From: Prorocentrum cordatum
Taxonomy: Eukaryota > Sar > Dinophyceae > Prorocentrales > Prorocentraceae
DNA length: 64,000 nt
NCBI GenBank assembly: GCA_963575745.1
Contig: CAUYUJ010012758.1
Span: forward strand, 37,501 to 101,500
Reading direction: 5' to 3'
Part shown: piece by piece, positions 41,771-51,429 of the stretch
Numbering within the stretch: position 1 is the stretch's first letter
Layout of the letters: each line of letters begins with the position of its first letter
The notes under the pieces: model-generated
The model's input: the letters and a program-made list of their open reading frames with translations, nothing else
Told to the model about the DNA's origin: nothing
The model's database searches: none
Program-made: the position numbers and the translations under genes

Positions 41771-42223
41771 TCCGACACGTGCGCGTTCGGGACCAATGCC
41801 TGGACCTGCGGGTCGTGGATTTTCCACGGGTTCACACTAGTCTGCTACAACGCTGGGATCAGCGCGTGCGAGAAGGGCGAGCAGTGGCAGCGGGCACTTG
41901 CGCTGCTGAGCGAGATGTGGGAGGCGAAGCTGGAGCCCAACGTCATCAGCCACAGCGATGGGATCAGCGCGTGCGAGAAGGGCGAGCAGTGGCAGCGGGC
42001 ACTTGCGCTGCTGAGCGAGATGTGGGAGGCGAAGCTGGAGCCCAACGTCATCTCTACTACATTGCAGGGCCCAGTGCGTGCCAGAAGGGCGCAGGCTCCA
42101 ATGTCTCAAAACCGCCCCAGGCTGGCCCCGGGCCGCCCCGGGCCGCCCAGGCAGGCTCCAGGACATGTCGAGAGGGCCCTCAGAAGCCCCCAAGACGGCC
42201 CCGGAGAGCCCCGGCACGCTTAA
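41735..42223 (+). CDS. PPR-repeat ORF (two repeats)
   Basis: Opens inside the hairpin flank (first codon TTG, no ATG), reads DASSASDTCAFGTNAW, then two PPR repeats with high identity to those at 33 kb (CYNAGISACEKGEQWQRALA; SHSDGISACEKGEQWQ), then the damaged repeat STTLQGPVRARRAQAP and a proline-rich tail ending at 42223. The upstream 30 residues differ from the leader used at 36.6 and 39.7 kb, so the cassette has acquired a different head. Start and expression are unknown. Confidence 0.4.
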   Translation: MQKHITFDASSASDTCAFGTNAWTCGSWIFHGFTLVCYNAGISACEKGEQWQRALALLSEMWEAKLEPNVISHSDGISACEKGEQWQRALALLSEMWEAKLEPNVISTTLQGPVRARRAQAPMSQNRPRLAPGRPGPPRQAPGHVERALRSPQDGPGEPRHA

Positions 42224-42997
42224 AGATGGGCCCAAGACGCCCGAGATTCGCCCCAGGCGGCCCAAGAGGCGTCCAAGACGCCCGAAGAGGCCTCCCAAGA
42301 GGCCTCCCAAGAGGGCCCCGAGCGACAGAAATCGTCGATTTCTACTGTGTTTTTCGATGTTTTCGGCCTCCTCGCCTCTTCGGCTTCCCGACGCTCCACG
42401 ACGGCCCAAGAAGTCCCCCCGACCGCTCCAAGACGGCCGAAGAGGACCCCAAGAGAGCCCCAAGACGGGCCAGGAGGGCCCCAAGACGGTCCCAAGACGC
42501 CCCAGGACGGCCCCAGGACGGCCCAGGAGGCGCCCAAGACGGCCCAAGAGGCACCCAAGACGGCCCCAGGAGCGGCCCAAGACGGCCCAAGACAGCCCAA
42601 GAGGCGCCGAGGCGGGCCTCAGACGGCCCCAAGACGGCCCAAGAGGCACCCAAGACGGCCCGAGAGGGCCCTAAGAGCCCCCCCGGGAGGCCCAAAAGAA
42701 GGCCGAAGAGGCTCCGAAACGGCCCCCACGAAGCCTTCAGTGGCTTCAGAATTCCCTCCAGGAGCGGGGGAGCGGACGAGAGGCGACAGGCATATCGCAG
42801 GCAAAAACGCCCCAAGAGATCCCCAAACGGCCCCCACGAAGCCCTAAGTGGCCTCAGAATTGCTTCCAGGAGGGGGGGAGCGGACGAGAGGCGACCGGCA
42901 TATCGAAGGCACAAAAGAACAATGTTGGACGCTCCGAGGGCCTTCGATGTTTCTCTGTTGGGGAGAGTCGTCGTAGGATCGACGATTGCCGACCGAG
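42050..42997 (+). repeat. Partial cassette copy C (damaged PPR tail plus phased array)
   Basis: Matches units A and B from the TCTCTACTAC phrase through GACGATTGCCGACCGAGGGCA, then switches abruptly to TGGAGAATCCAGCG and a GGA tract. Confidence 0.85.
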
Positions 42998-43009
42998 GGC
43001 ATGGAGAAT

Positions 43010-43085
43010 CCAGCGAAAGAGGAGAAGAAGGTGGAGGAGGAGGAGGAGGAGGAGGAGGCGGAGGAGGAGGAGGAGGGGGAGGAAG
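43010..43085 (+). repeat. GGA tract
   Basis: (GGA)n located between cassette copy C and the next PPR repeats, at the point where C stops matching A and B. Confidence 0.9.
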
Positions 43086-43212
43086 CAGCAGGACCTCCGA
43101 GCAGCAGCAGCAGCTGAGGAACACAGGAGAGCCCGACGCCATCATGATTGCCTTTCGGCCCTGCAGCCGCAGCCCCCCGCGCTTGCCCAGAGACCCCTCG
43201 CCACGTCGAGCT

Positions 43213-43629
43213 GATGTCGTGGACGGAGTCCACAGGTCTGCCCTAGTCAGCTACAGCGCTGGGATCAGCGCGTGCGAGAAGGGCGAGCAGTGGCAGCGGG
43301 CACTTGCGCTGCTGAGCGAGATGTGGGAGGCGAAGCTGGAGCCCAACGTCATCAGCTACAGCGATGGGATCAGCGCGTGCGAGAAGGGCGAGCAGTGGCA
43401 GCGGGCACTTGCGCTTCTGAGCGAGATGCGGGAGGCGATGCTGGAGCCCAACGTCATCTCTACTACATTGCAGGGGCACGTGCGTGCGGGAAGGGCGCAG
43501 GCTCAAATGTCTCAAAACCGCCCCGGGCTGGCCCCGGGCCGCCCCAGGCCGCCCAGGCAGGCCCCAGGACATGTCGAGAAGGCCCCCAGAAGCCCCCAAG
43601 ACGGCCCCGGAGAGCCCCGGCACGCTTAA
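43213..43629 (+). CDS. PPR-repeat segment (two repeats) with proline-rich tail
   Basis: DVVDGVHRSALVSYSAGISA marks the same leader junction as at 39.9 kb, followed by two repeats (ACEKGEQWQRALALLSEMWE) and the damaged third repeat (STTLQGHVRAGRAQAQ). The frame is open far upstream through cassette C, but that part is the PPR repeat read in another frame plus array, so only the stretch given here is counted. Confidence 0.45.
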   Translation, partial: DVVDGVHRSALVSYSAGISACEKGEQWQRALALLSEMWEAKLEPNVISYSDGISACEKGEQWQRALALLSEMREAMLEPNVISTTLQGHVRAGRAQAQMSQNRPGLAPGRPRPPRQAPGHVEKAPRSPQDGPGEPRHA

Positions 43630-44191
43630 AGATGGGCCCAAGACGCCCGAGATTCGCCCCAGGCGGCCCAAGAGGCGTCCAAGACGCCCGAAGAGGCCTC
43701 CCAAGAGGCCTCCCAAGAGGGCCCCGAGCGACAGAAATCGTTGATTTCTACTGTGTTTTTCGATGTTTTCGGCCTCCTCGCCTCGTCGGCTTCCCGACGC
43801 TCCAAGACGGCCCAAGAAGCCCCCCCGACCGCTCCAAGACGGCCGAAGAGGACCCCAAGAGAGCCCCAAGACGGGCCAGGAGGGCCCCCAGACGGTCCCA
43901 AGACGCCCCAGGACGGCCCCTGGACGGCCCAGGAGGCGCCCAAGACGGCCCAAGAGGCACCCAAGACGACCCCAGGAGCGGCCCAAGACGGCCCACGACA
44001 GCCCAAGAGGCGCCGAGGCGGGTCTCAGACGGCCCCAAGACGGCCCAAGAGGCACCCAAGACGGCCCGAGAGGGCCCTAAGAGCCCCCCCGGGAGGCCCA
44101 AACGAAGGCCGAAAAGGCTCCGAAACGGCCCCCACGAAGCCTTCAGTGCCTTCAGAATTCCCTCCAGGAGCGGGGGAGCGGACGAGAGGCG
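43470..44191 (+). repeat. Partial cassette copy D
   Basis: Matches A, B and C from the damaged PPR repeat through GGAGCGGACGAGAGGCGACA, then diverges at CGTGCGCTGGGC. C and D therefore have the same left boundary but different right boundaries. Confidence 0.85.
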
Positions 44192-44514
44192 ACACGTGCG
44201 CTGGGCGCCTGAGCGGCCCCGTTGCGAAGAAGATCGCAGCGACGGGGACATCACGATGGCGAGCACCCCGCGCCATCACGACGTCGTGGACCGCGACGTC
44301 CGCCATTCTTGCGGGGAGTGCGCCCCGCATGTGCAGGCGCCGCATTTTAGTTGCGTATGCACCTCCTGTCTTCGGTTCCCACCACGCCTCCTATCCCAAT
44401 CCCCCGAACTTGCTCGCACCCCTGGCCATGCAGCCGCCGTCCCTGTTGCCGCCGCCGTCGTCGTCACATCCGTGAGCTGGACGGGGCCTTCTCAGCAAAG
44501 GCGGATGGAGGACG
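44192..44514. other. No supported gene
   Basis: Unique-looking sequence after the break of cassette D. Open frames exist but nothing is recognised. Confidence 0.4.
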
Positions 44515-44553
44515 GAACGACGACGACGACGGCCACGACTACGACGAAGGCAA

Positions 44554-44611
<58 letters not shown>

Positions 44612-44700
44612 CACGGCGGCAGCGCCGGCGGCCGCGACGGCGACGACGCCAGCAGTGACGCCGACGGCGACGGTGACGGCGACGGCAAATGCGACGTCGA
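44515..44700 (+). repeat. GAC trinucleotide tract
   Basis: (ACG)n/(GAC)n, pure at about 44550-44612 and degenerate (GGCGACGGCGAC) on both sides. Confidence 0.9.
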
Positions 44701-44904
44701 CGGCGCCGCCACGGGAGGGCCCCGACGAGGGTTCCGTACTTTCCCGGGCCCCCGAAGCAGACCGTCACGCAGACAGGCGCGCTTCGACGGAACCTCGCGG
44801 TTGTCTGCGTCGGGCCTCATCGGGGGGGGGGGCGGCGGAGATCTAATCAGGCGGACTCGTGGGGTTTGCTTTCTTGGAGGCTCGTGTAGCCGTATCGGGC
44901 TCTG

Positions 44905-45214
44905 TTGAGGCCTCATTGGGGGCCTCTTGGGGCCTTTCTGGTTGGGGGCCTCAATCTCGGGGGAGGCGGAGATCCAGTTAGGTGGGCCTGGGGGGGGGTT
45001 TTCCTGGGGGCCCTTGCGAGCTCTTCGGGGTGGTGACTGGATCTCGGCGAGGGCGGAGGTCCAATGAAGCGGGCCTCCAGAGGCTCCTTCGGGGGCTCCT
45101 GGAGCTGTCGCGGGCCCGTTTCGGGGTCTCCTGGGGGCGTCTCGAGGCCATCCTGAGAGCGGGCGATTCGATCTCGGGGAGGGCGGAGATCCAATCTGGC
45201 AGCCCCAGGGGGGG
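44905..45214 (-). repeat. Phased 10-11 bp array, minus orientation
   Basis: GGGGGCCTCTTGG, GGGCTCCTGG and GGGGTCTCCTGG units with ATCTCGG-GAGGGCGGAG-TCCAAT inserted three times (near 44958, 45050 and 45175). Confidence 0.65.
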
Positions 45215-45585
45215 GCTCTCTCGGGGGCTCTTGGAGCCGTCTCGCCTGCCGTCAGATTGGACGCCGTAGCAGCCTTCGCGTGGCAATCGTCTTCAACTCT
45301 TCACGCTTCGCGTATCCCCACCAGCCCATCTACAAGCAATCGCCAGGGGAGTTGCCTTGATCAGACCTGTGTAGCAGCATGCGGCCTCCCAAGGGGGGGG
45401 GGGCTCTCTCGGAGGCTCTTGGAGCCGTCTCGCCTGCCGTCAGACTGGACGCCGTAGCAGCCTTCGCGTGGCAATCGTCTTCAACTCTTCACGCTTCGCG
45501 TATCCCCACCAGCCCATCTAAAAGCAATCGCCAGGGGAGTTGCCTTGATCAGAACTGTGGAGCAGCATGCGGCCTCCCAAGGCAA
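45215..45585 (+). repeat. 188-bp tandem duplication
   Basis: Two units starting GCTCTCTCGG at 45215 and 45403 and ending in GCATGCGGCCTCCCAAGG. They are nearly identical (for example GATTGG/GACTGG, CTACAAG/CTAAAAG). Each contains GGGGAGTTGCCTTGATCAG; the shorter AGTTGCCTTGATCAG also occurs near 49663. Confidence 0.9.
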
Positions 45586-45599
45586 GGGATAGTGCTGTT

Positions 45600-46330
45600 C
45601 AGGGCGGTCTTGGGCCTCTCTTGGTGCTATTTGGGGGGTCTTGGTGCCCTCCTGCGCCATGATGGAGCCTTCCCAACGGGGCCCCCACGGGTGCTACAAC
45701 GGACCCCCCTATTGTAGCACCCGTCGGGTGTCCTTTATGAGCTCTTTTGCGGTCCCTGTTGGCTTGTGTTTCAGCCGTCTTGGGGGCTCCCCTGGGGCTC
45801 TCTTGGGAGCTGTGGGGCGCCCTGGCGCCCTTTTGCGCGATTCTAGAGCCTTCCCAACGGGGCCCCCACGGGTGCTACAACGCACCCCCCTTTTGTAGCA
45901 CCCGTCGGGTGCCCTTTTCTGGGTTCTTCTGAGGCCCCTGCTGGCTTCTGTTTGAGCCGTCTTGGAGCTCTCTTGGGGCTCTCTTTGGAGCTATGGGGCG
46001 CCCTCGGGCCCCCTTGGCCCATTCTGGAGTCATCCCAACGGGGCCTCCACGGGTGCTACAACGGACCCCCTTATTGTAGCACCCGTCGGGTGCTGTTTAT
46101 GAGCTCTTCTGCGGCCCCTGTTGGCTTGTGTTTGAGCCGTCTTCGGAGTTCTCCTTGGGCTGCCTTGGGAGCTATGGGGCGCCCTGGGGCCCTCTTGCGC
46201 CATTCTGGAGCCTTCCCAACGGGGCCCCCACGGGTGAAACAACGCCCCACCCTATTGTAGCACCCGTCGGGCGCCCTTTGAGAGCTCTTCTGCGGCCCCT
46301 GGTGGCTTGTGTTTGAGCCGTCTTGGGCGC
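45600..46330 (+). repeat. 181-bp tandem array with a hairpin in each unit
   Basis: Four units with a period of exactly 181 bp (left stem starts at 45687, 45868, 46049 and 46230). In units 1-3 ACGGGTGCTACAA pairs perfectly with TTGTAGCACCCGT across a C-rich loop of 12 bases (right stem starts at 45712, 45893 and 46074). Unit 4 has CGGGTGAAACAA, which breaks the stem. Around the hairpins the unit is GGCCTCTTGG-like, related to the minus-strand phased arrays. Confidence 0.9.
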
Positions 46331-46434
46331 TTCTTCTGTTTTCTTCGCTTGTCCTCGTGCCCTCTTTCGCCGTCAACAGTGGCGGCCAGCGTCGCGACAG
46401 GAGTGGAGGGGAAGGAGGCGGAGAAAAGAAATCA

Positions 46435-46765
46435 AGGAGGACGGGGGAGGCTGCTGCCGGTGCTGCGGCTGGTGGTGGTGGCGGTGCTGCTGCTGAGCTG
46501 GTGCTGCTGGTGGTACTGCTGGTGCTGCTGGTGCTGCTGCTGGTGGTGGTGGTAAGGCTATTGCTGGGCTGGTGTTGCTGTTGCTGCTCGTGCTGGTGCT
46601 TTAGCTGGTGGTGGTGGTGTTTTTGCCGGTGCTGCTGCTGCGGATGCTGCTGGTGTTGCTGGTGCAGTTCGTACTGCCGCTGGTGTTGATGGTTCTCGTG
46701 CTGCTGTGCTGCTGCTGTTTCTGCTGGTACTTCTGCTGGTGCTGCTGCTGGTTCGGGCAGCACTT
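46435..46765 (+). repeat. GCTGGTG/CTG repeat domain
   Basis: GCTGCTGGTGGTG-type repeats, purest at about 46458-46556. It reads as polyleucine/valine or polycysteine/tryptophan frames, all shadows. Confidence 0.85.
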
Positions 46766-46828
46766 GAAACTCTCTTGGGGCCCTTTGAGGGTTCTTGGAT
46801 GTGTGTCTGACGATATCTTCAACCACAA

Positions 46829-48189
46829 ATCCGCGTGCAAGAAGGGCGAGCAGTGGCAGCGGGCGCTTGCGCTGCTGAGCGAGTTGCGGGAGGCGAAGCT
46901 GGAGCCCAACGCAGCCAGCTACAGCCTTGCGATCGTCGCTCTGCTCCGCAGAAGCGATGCGACAGGCTAGTCAGCCACACCGCTGAGGAACAGCGCTTGA
47001 GTGAAAGGTGGTCAGTGGCCGCGGGCTCTGGCGCTGTCGAACGAGATGTGGGAGGCGATGTTGGAATTCGGACGTTATCAGAACTTTAGCGTTGTGATCA
47101 CTGGGTGCAAGAAAGGACGAGCATTGGCAGCCGACGCAGGCGCAGAGTCTTCCAAGACACCTCACCGCCCGACGCCATCATCCGCTACAGCACTGTGGAC
47201 AGCGCGTGCAGAGCAGGCGTTGGCAGTGGTAGCCGGCTGTGGCGCTGCGGAGCGAGATTTTTCTCGAGAATCTGGAGCCCAGCTTAGCTACGGCGTCCTG
47301 AACAGCGCGTGCGAGAAGAGCATGCGTTGGAAGTGGCAGTGGTCAGTGGCGCTGCTGAGCGAGATAGCGGTCGTGAAGCCGGAGTCCGCCAACATCACTT
47401 ACGGCACTGTGAACAGCGCGTGCGAGAAGAGTAGGCGTTGGCAGTGGCAGCCAGCAGTGGCGCTGCTGAGCGAGATGGCAGTCGTGAAGCTGGAGCCCAA
47501 CATCAGCACCTACGGCATCGTGCACAGCGCGTGCAAGAAGAGCAGGCGTTGGCAGTGGCAGCAGGTTATAGCGCTGCTGAGCGAGATGGCAGTCGTGAAG
47601 CTGGAGCCCAACATCGGCCGCTACAGCACTGTGATCAGCGCCTGCGAGAAGGGGCAGTGGCAGCCAGATCCGGCAGCCGTCGCCGCAGCCGTCGCCGCCA
47701 GCAGTGGCACTGCTGAGCGAGATCCTGGTCGTGAAGCTGGAGCCCAACATCATCACCGACGGCATGCTGAACAGGCCGTGCGAGAAGAGCGGCCGTTGGC
47801 AGTGGCAGCCAGTCGTGGCGGTGCTGACCGAGATCTTGTTCGTGAAGCTGGTTCCCAACAGCATCGCCTCCGCAGCCATCAGAAGCCCGCACCTCGGATC
47901 GGACAGCGGCGCGTTGGAAGGACAGCCATCCCCGATGGAGGTGGATGACAGCAGCACCAATTCCCTGGCGACAGCCCCCTTGCGTCAGCATCAACAGCAG
48001 CAGCAGCAGCAGCAGTCCCCTGGCGACAGTCAAGAAGATCCCACTTCAGACACTCCTGGAGACAGCATCGTTGCGACAGTTGGCAGCGCCGCAGGGGGCG
48101 TGCCCGCGCTCGGAGACGTCCCTCACAATATCCTGTCGTCCTCCCTCAAGCGACCGAGACACCCTCTGCGTCCGATGTCCGAGTCCTGA
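46829..48189 (+). pseudogene. Diverged PPR-repeat gene, broken
   Basis: Starts with SACKKGEQWQRALALLSELR; an in-frame TAG ends at 46970 and a TGA at 47000. It continues GGQWPRALALSNEMWEAM, passes a frameshifted stretch at about 47110-47290, then has three good repeats of about 37 residues (NSACEKSRRWQWQPAVALLS, EMAVVKLEPNISTYG). A 34-base insertion at about 47669-47702 shifts the frame. The last repeats (ALLSEILVVKLEPNI) lead to a non-repeat C-terminus with SPMEVDDSSTN, a polyglutamine run (about 47994-48017) and a stop at 48189. The repeat carries an RRWQWQ insertion compared with the 33-kb type, so it is a separate PPR lineage. It is probably inactive unless spliced around the defects. Confidence 0.6.
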
Positions 48190-48239
48190 CGTCCATACGG
48201 ACAACCCTGGCGGTCAGCTCACAGGATGAAGCAGGGCAC

Positions 48240-48353
48240 GGTAGGCCTGAACGGCCATCAGTTGTCCCTGGCATGGACATCTCCGACAAACGGCCATCAG
48301 CCGCGCCTACCTTCCTAGTTCTCATACGGCCATCAGCCGTCCCCTGGCACTCC

Positions 48354-48406
<53 letters not shown>

Positions 48407-48528
48407 TCTCTCTTCTAGGAACGGATGAAACGGCCATCCGCCGTATGTACCTGCAGTCTCCGACGTGCATTGCTCATGCGGCCATCAGCCGTCCCCTGGC
48501 GCTCTCTCTCTCTGTCTCTCTCTTCTGG

Positions 48529-48563
<35 letters not shown>

Positions 48564-48660
48564 AGAAGGACGGGGCGGCCATCTGCCGTATGTACCTGCT
48601 GTCTCTGACGTGCAATGCTCATACGGCCATCAGCCGTCCCCTGGCGCTGGATAGACCTGG
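48240..48660 (+). repeat. CGGCCATCAGCCG motif repeats with CT microsatellites
   Basis: ACGGCCATCAGCCGT or a close variant occurs about seven times (near 48249, 48289, 48325, 48430, 48478, 48577 and 48624). Each is a short inverted repeat (ACGGC/GCCGT). They are embedded in units of about 145 bp that also contain CCCCTGGCGCTC, (CT)n and GTATGTACCTGC-GTCTC-GACGTGCA. Confidence 0.8.
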
Positions 48661-49740
48661 CGAACGCTTCTTTTCCCCTCGCCGGTAAGGTGATGTCAGT
48701 TCCCACCTGCCCCGGCCTCCCCATCCCGCGCAAATCGCGATTCCCTCTGCGCGGCGACCCCGACACACGCCCCTTGGCCAGTCCCTACGTTTGCGTATGC
48801 ATTCTCTGGGCATCTGGTCTACAGTATTTGCCTCAGCCGGCCGTGTCTGATGCTGGCACTTTGGGGCTATGTCCGCCGTCTTACTCAGGAGTGGTTCAGC
48901 CTTCTTGCAGTGGTCAGCGCACCCCCCCCCCACTGGCGCATCGTTGCCGACTTGTCGTGGCACGTACCTAGCCACAGTTGTGGCCTTGACCCCTGGCGCC
49001 CGGTGGCGACAAGGTCCTGCAGCGTACCTGGCGATTTCCTCCCGCGGTACAGTTCGAGTCCGAGTGATCTTGCACCTCTCTGGCTCTGTTTTCCTGGTTG
49101 CGCGCTGCCCCCCGGATCTGACCGTCTGGTGGCGCAGCCTCACTGGGCGAACGTTTGGTCTGTAGATACACAACAGGTCACGACGCCTCCTGGCGTGCAG
49201 GATCCAATTCACCCGGTTGTACTTCTGGGTCCCGTACGTGTGCAGCATACTACCCTGGCCGTTTGCAGTCAGCTCAGCCAGCTCAGCCTCAGCCAGCTGC
49301 CTCCCTGGCGGTAGGTTATGATCCTGCGCTCGGTCGCTGTGCAATTAGGTTCGCGCGTAGCACCTCCCCTCACGCAGTAGGCCGCCTCGCCCGCGCGTGT
49401 AATTAGATCGGCCCGCGGCCCAGACCTTTCACCACGGCGCCTGCGTTTTCGCTTGCGCCCGCGAGGAAAAAAAGTAACCCCATTGGGATATCGCTGCTCG
49501 TCTCTTCCGCCGTCTCTCTCTTTTCGTTTCGCCCTTTTCCTTCCGTGCGCGAGTTTAGGCCGTTGCATTGACGCTTCGTTCTGACGGCGCCCGGCGTCTT
49601 CCGGTGCGCTCGCGATCAAAGAAGCAACCCCACTGGCCCATCGAGAAACGATGCCCGGAAGAGTTGCCTTGATCAGGGGTGCGGAGGAGCACGCAGTGGA
49701 AGAAAGTGCTGGGTAAGACATCGTATCTTGGCCCAAAAGT
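48661..49740. other. No supported gene
   Basis: CCTGGCG/CCTGGC recurs many times at irregular spacing through 49320. The phrase AAAAAAAGTAACCCCATTGGG near 49467 resembles AAAAAGTAATCCCACTGGG near 32965. No gene is recognised. Confidence 0.4.
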
Positions 49741-49744
49741 GGGA

Positions 49745-50130
49745 GGATGGAGGAGGAACCGGAGGTGGAGGAGAAGTGAGAAGATGGGAATGGGGAGGAG
49801 GGAGGGAGGGAGGTGGAGAAACAGGCGGATGAGGAGGAGGAGGGGGAAAAGGAGGAGCGAACGGAAAGCCATAGGCCTCTGACATGATTATGAGAGTCTC
49901 TTCGGATGTCTCTTGACAGTTTCTTGTAAGCCTGTTGGGGCGTAGGGTGGGCTCCTTGGCGGTCCCAGGGCTTCTTGAAGCGTCTTGGGTGCCTCAGGCG
50001 AGCCTCTTGGGGGTCAGTCAATTGGGAGCCTGCGAGAGCATATTGGGGGCCTCTTGGGGTTTCGTGGGCGCCTCTTGGGGCCCTTTTTTGCGGCACTCTT
50101 GAGAGCCTTGGGGGCCATCTGTGGGCCAAT
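49745..50130. repeat. GGA tract and minus-orientation phased array
   Basis: Purine-rich GGAGGA blocks at 49745-49865, then GGCCTCTTGGGG-type phased units at 49915-50130. Confidence 0.7.
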
Positions 50131-50734
50131 CTTGGAGGAGCTCGATCAAACAGGGGGAGGCGGGGGGGTAAAAACCGAAGTAACACCACTGAGGCAATCT
50201 TGGACGCTCCAACGACTCGCGAATTCCCCCCTCCAGACCCAGGGGGAGGGGGGAGGGGTATGGGCAAGCCCTTCCCCGAAAGGAAAAAAAGGCGGCTGAA
50301 AGAAGAACCCGCTAAACCACCCACGCCCTTGCGGGTTGGTGGGATTAGGTTCATTGCTGCCTGTCGTTTTCGCCGTCGGTTCGGTCGGTGGTCGGTTGTG
50401 GTATCGCCGTGGACGGCCTTGCCTTCGGCGGAATGAACTCTGGTGCGCGGGTTTGGGGGGCCTGAGGGCGAAGCCCAAGCACACAAGCCGCCACAGTCGC
50501 ACCGCAGGCAACGATTGGGGAGCCGCGCACCAGAGGCCGCTCTTGTCTAGGACCTGGGGTCACACTTGCGTTTCAGCAGCCCCTCCTCCTTCTCGGCTCC
50601 CAGCATTGCCTCTTTGCTTGTCAGGCTGCTGCGGCTGCCACTCCTCCTGCTTCCCTCTGTTTTTTGTTGTCAAGTCCGGGAATCCCGATGATTAGGGGCA
50701 CGTCAGTCAGTCAGTCCTCCACCTCGGAAAGGGA
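50131..50734. other. No supported gene
   Basis: Includes GTTCGGTCGGTGGTCGG near 50380, related to the 4.8, 5.0 and 32.8 kb phrases. Nothing else is recognised. Confidence 0.4.
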
Positions 50735-50935
<201 letters not shown>

Positions 50936-51189
50936 GCATACGTAGAGTGAGAGGGCAGGGAGCGCGCGTCAGCCGCGTGTGGCGTTCGTCAAGATGGTTC
51001 GGCGCCTGGCCTTGGAAGATGCCAGAACAACGCGTTGAATCGTAATCCTGCCACCACCACCAGGGCTGGCCACCAGTCTTTACCATTCAGGCATTCGCGC
51101 TCAAGTCCAGCCCGAAGGGGGGAGAAACGGAGGGAGCGGGGCAGATCAGGGGAGCAAGATACGCAGTGTTTGTGGTGTATGGTGTGCGA

Positions 51190-51420
51190 GGGCAACATTC
51201 GGTGCGATCGAAATTGGTACAGAAAGACGGGCACGAAGTTCGACAGCAGTTCTTGCCTTTTTTTGTACAGGATTCGTTGTCGGTGTCGCCGCGGACGTTG
51301 TCCGTTCGAGACAAAGAGACGCCTGCCTAACAGCGGCCACTGTCGGTGTTTGGCCACCTGTGTTGTAGGGAAACGTACACATGTCTTCCGTACCCACTTC
51401 GGGCGCCCAGAAAGCCAAGG
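51190..51420 (+). repeat. Dispersed repeat related to 14.65-14.95 kb
   Basis: ACAGAAAGACGGGCACGAAG-TTCGACAG, then GTGTCGCCGCGGACGTTG-CCGTTCGAGAC and CAGCGGCCACTGT, in the same order as at 14650-14960 but with a different middle. Confidence 0.55.
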
Positions 51421-51429
51421 AAAGTTAAA

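Noticed and set aside
48240-48660. CRISPR array
   Set aside because: Spacers are microsatellites and the repeat word is only 15 bases; the genome is eukaryotic.
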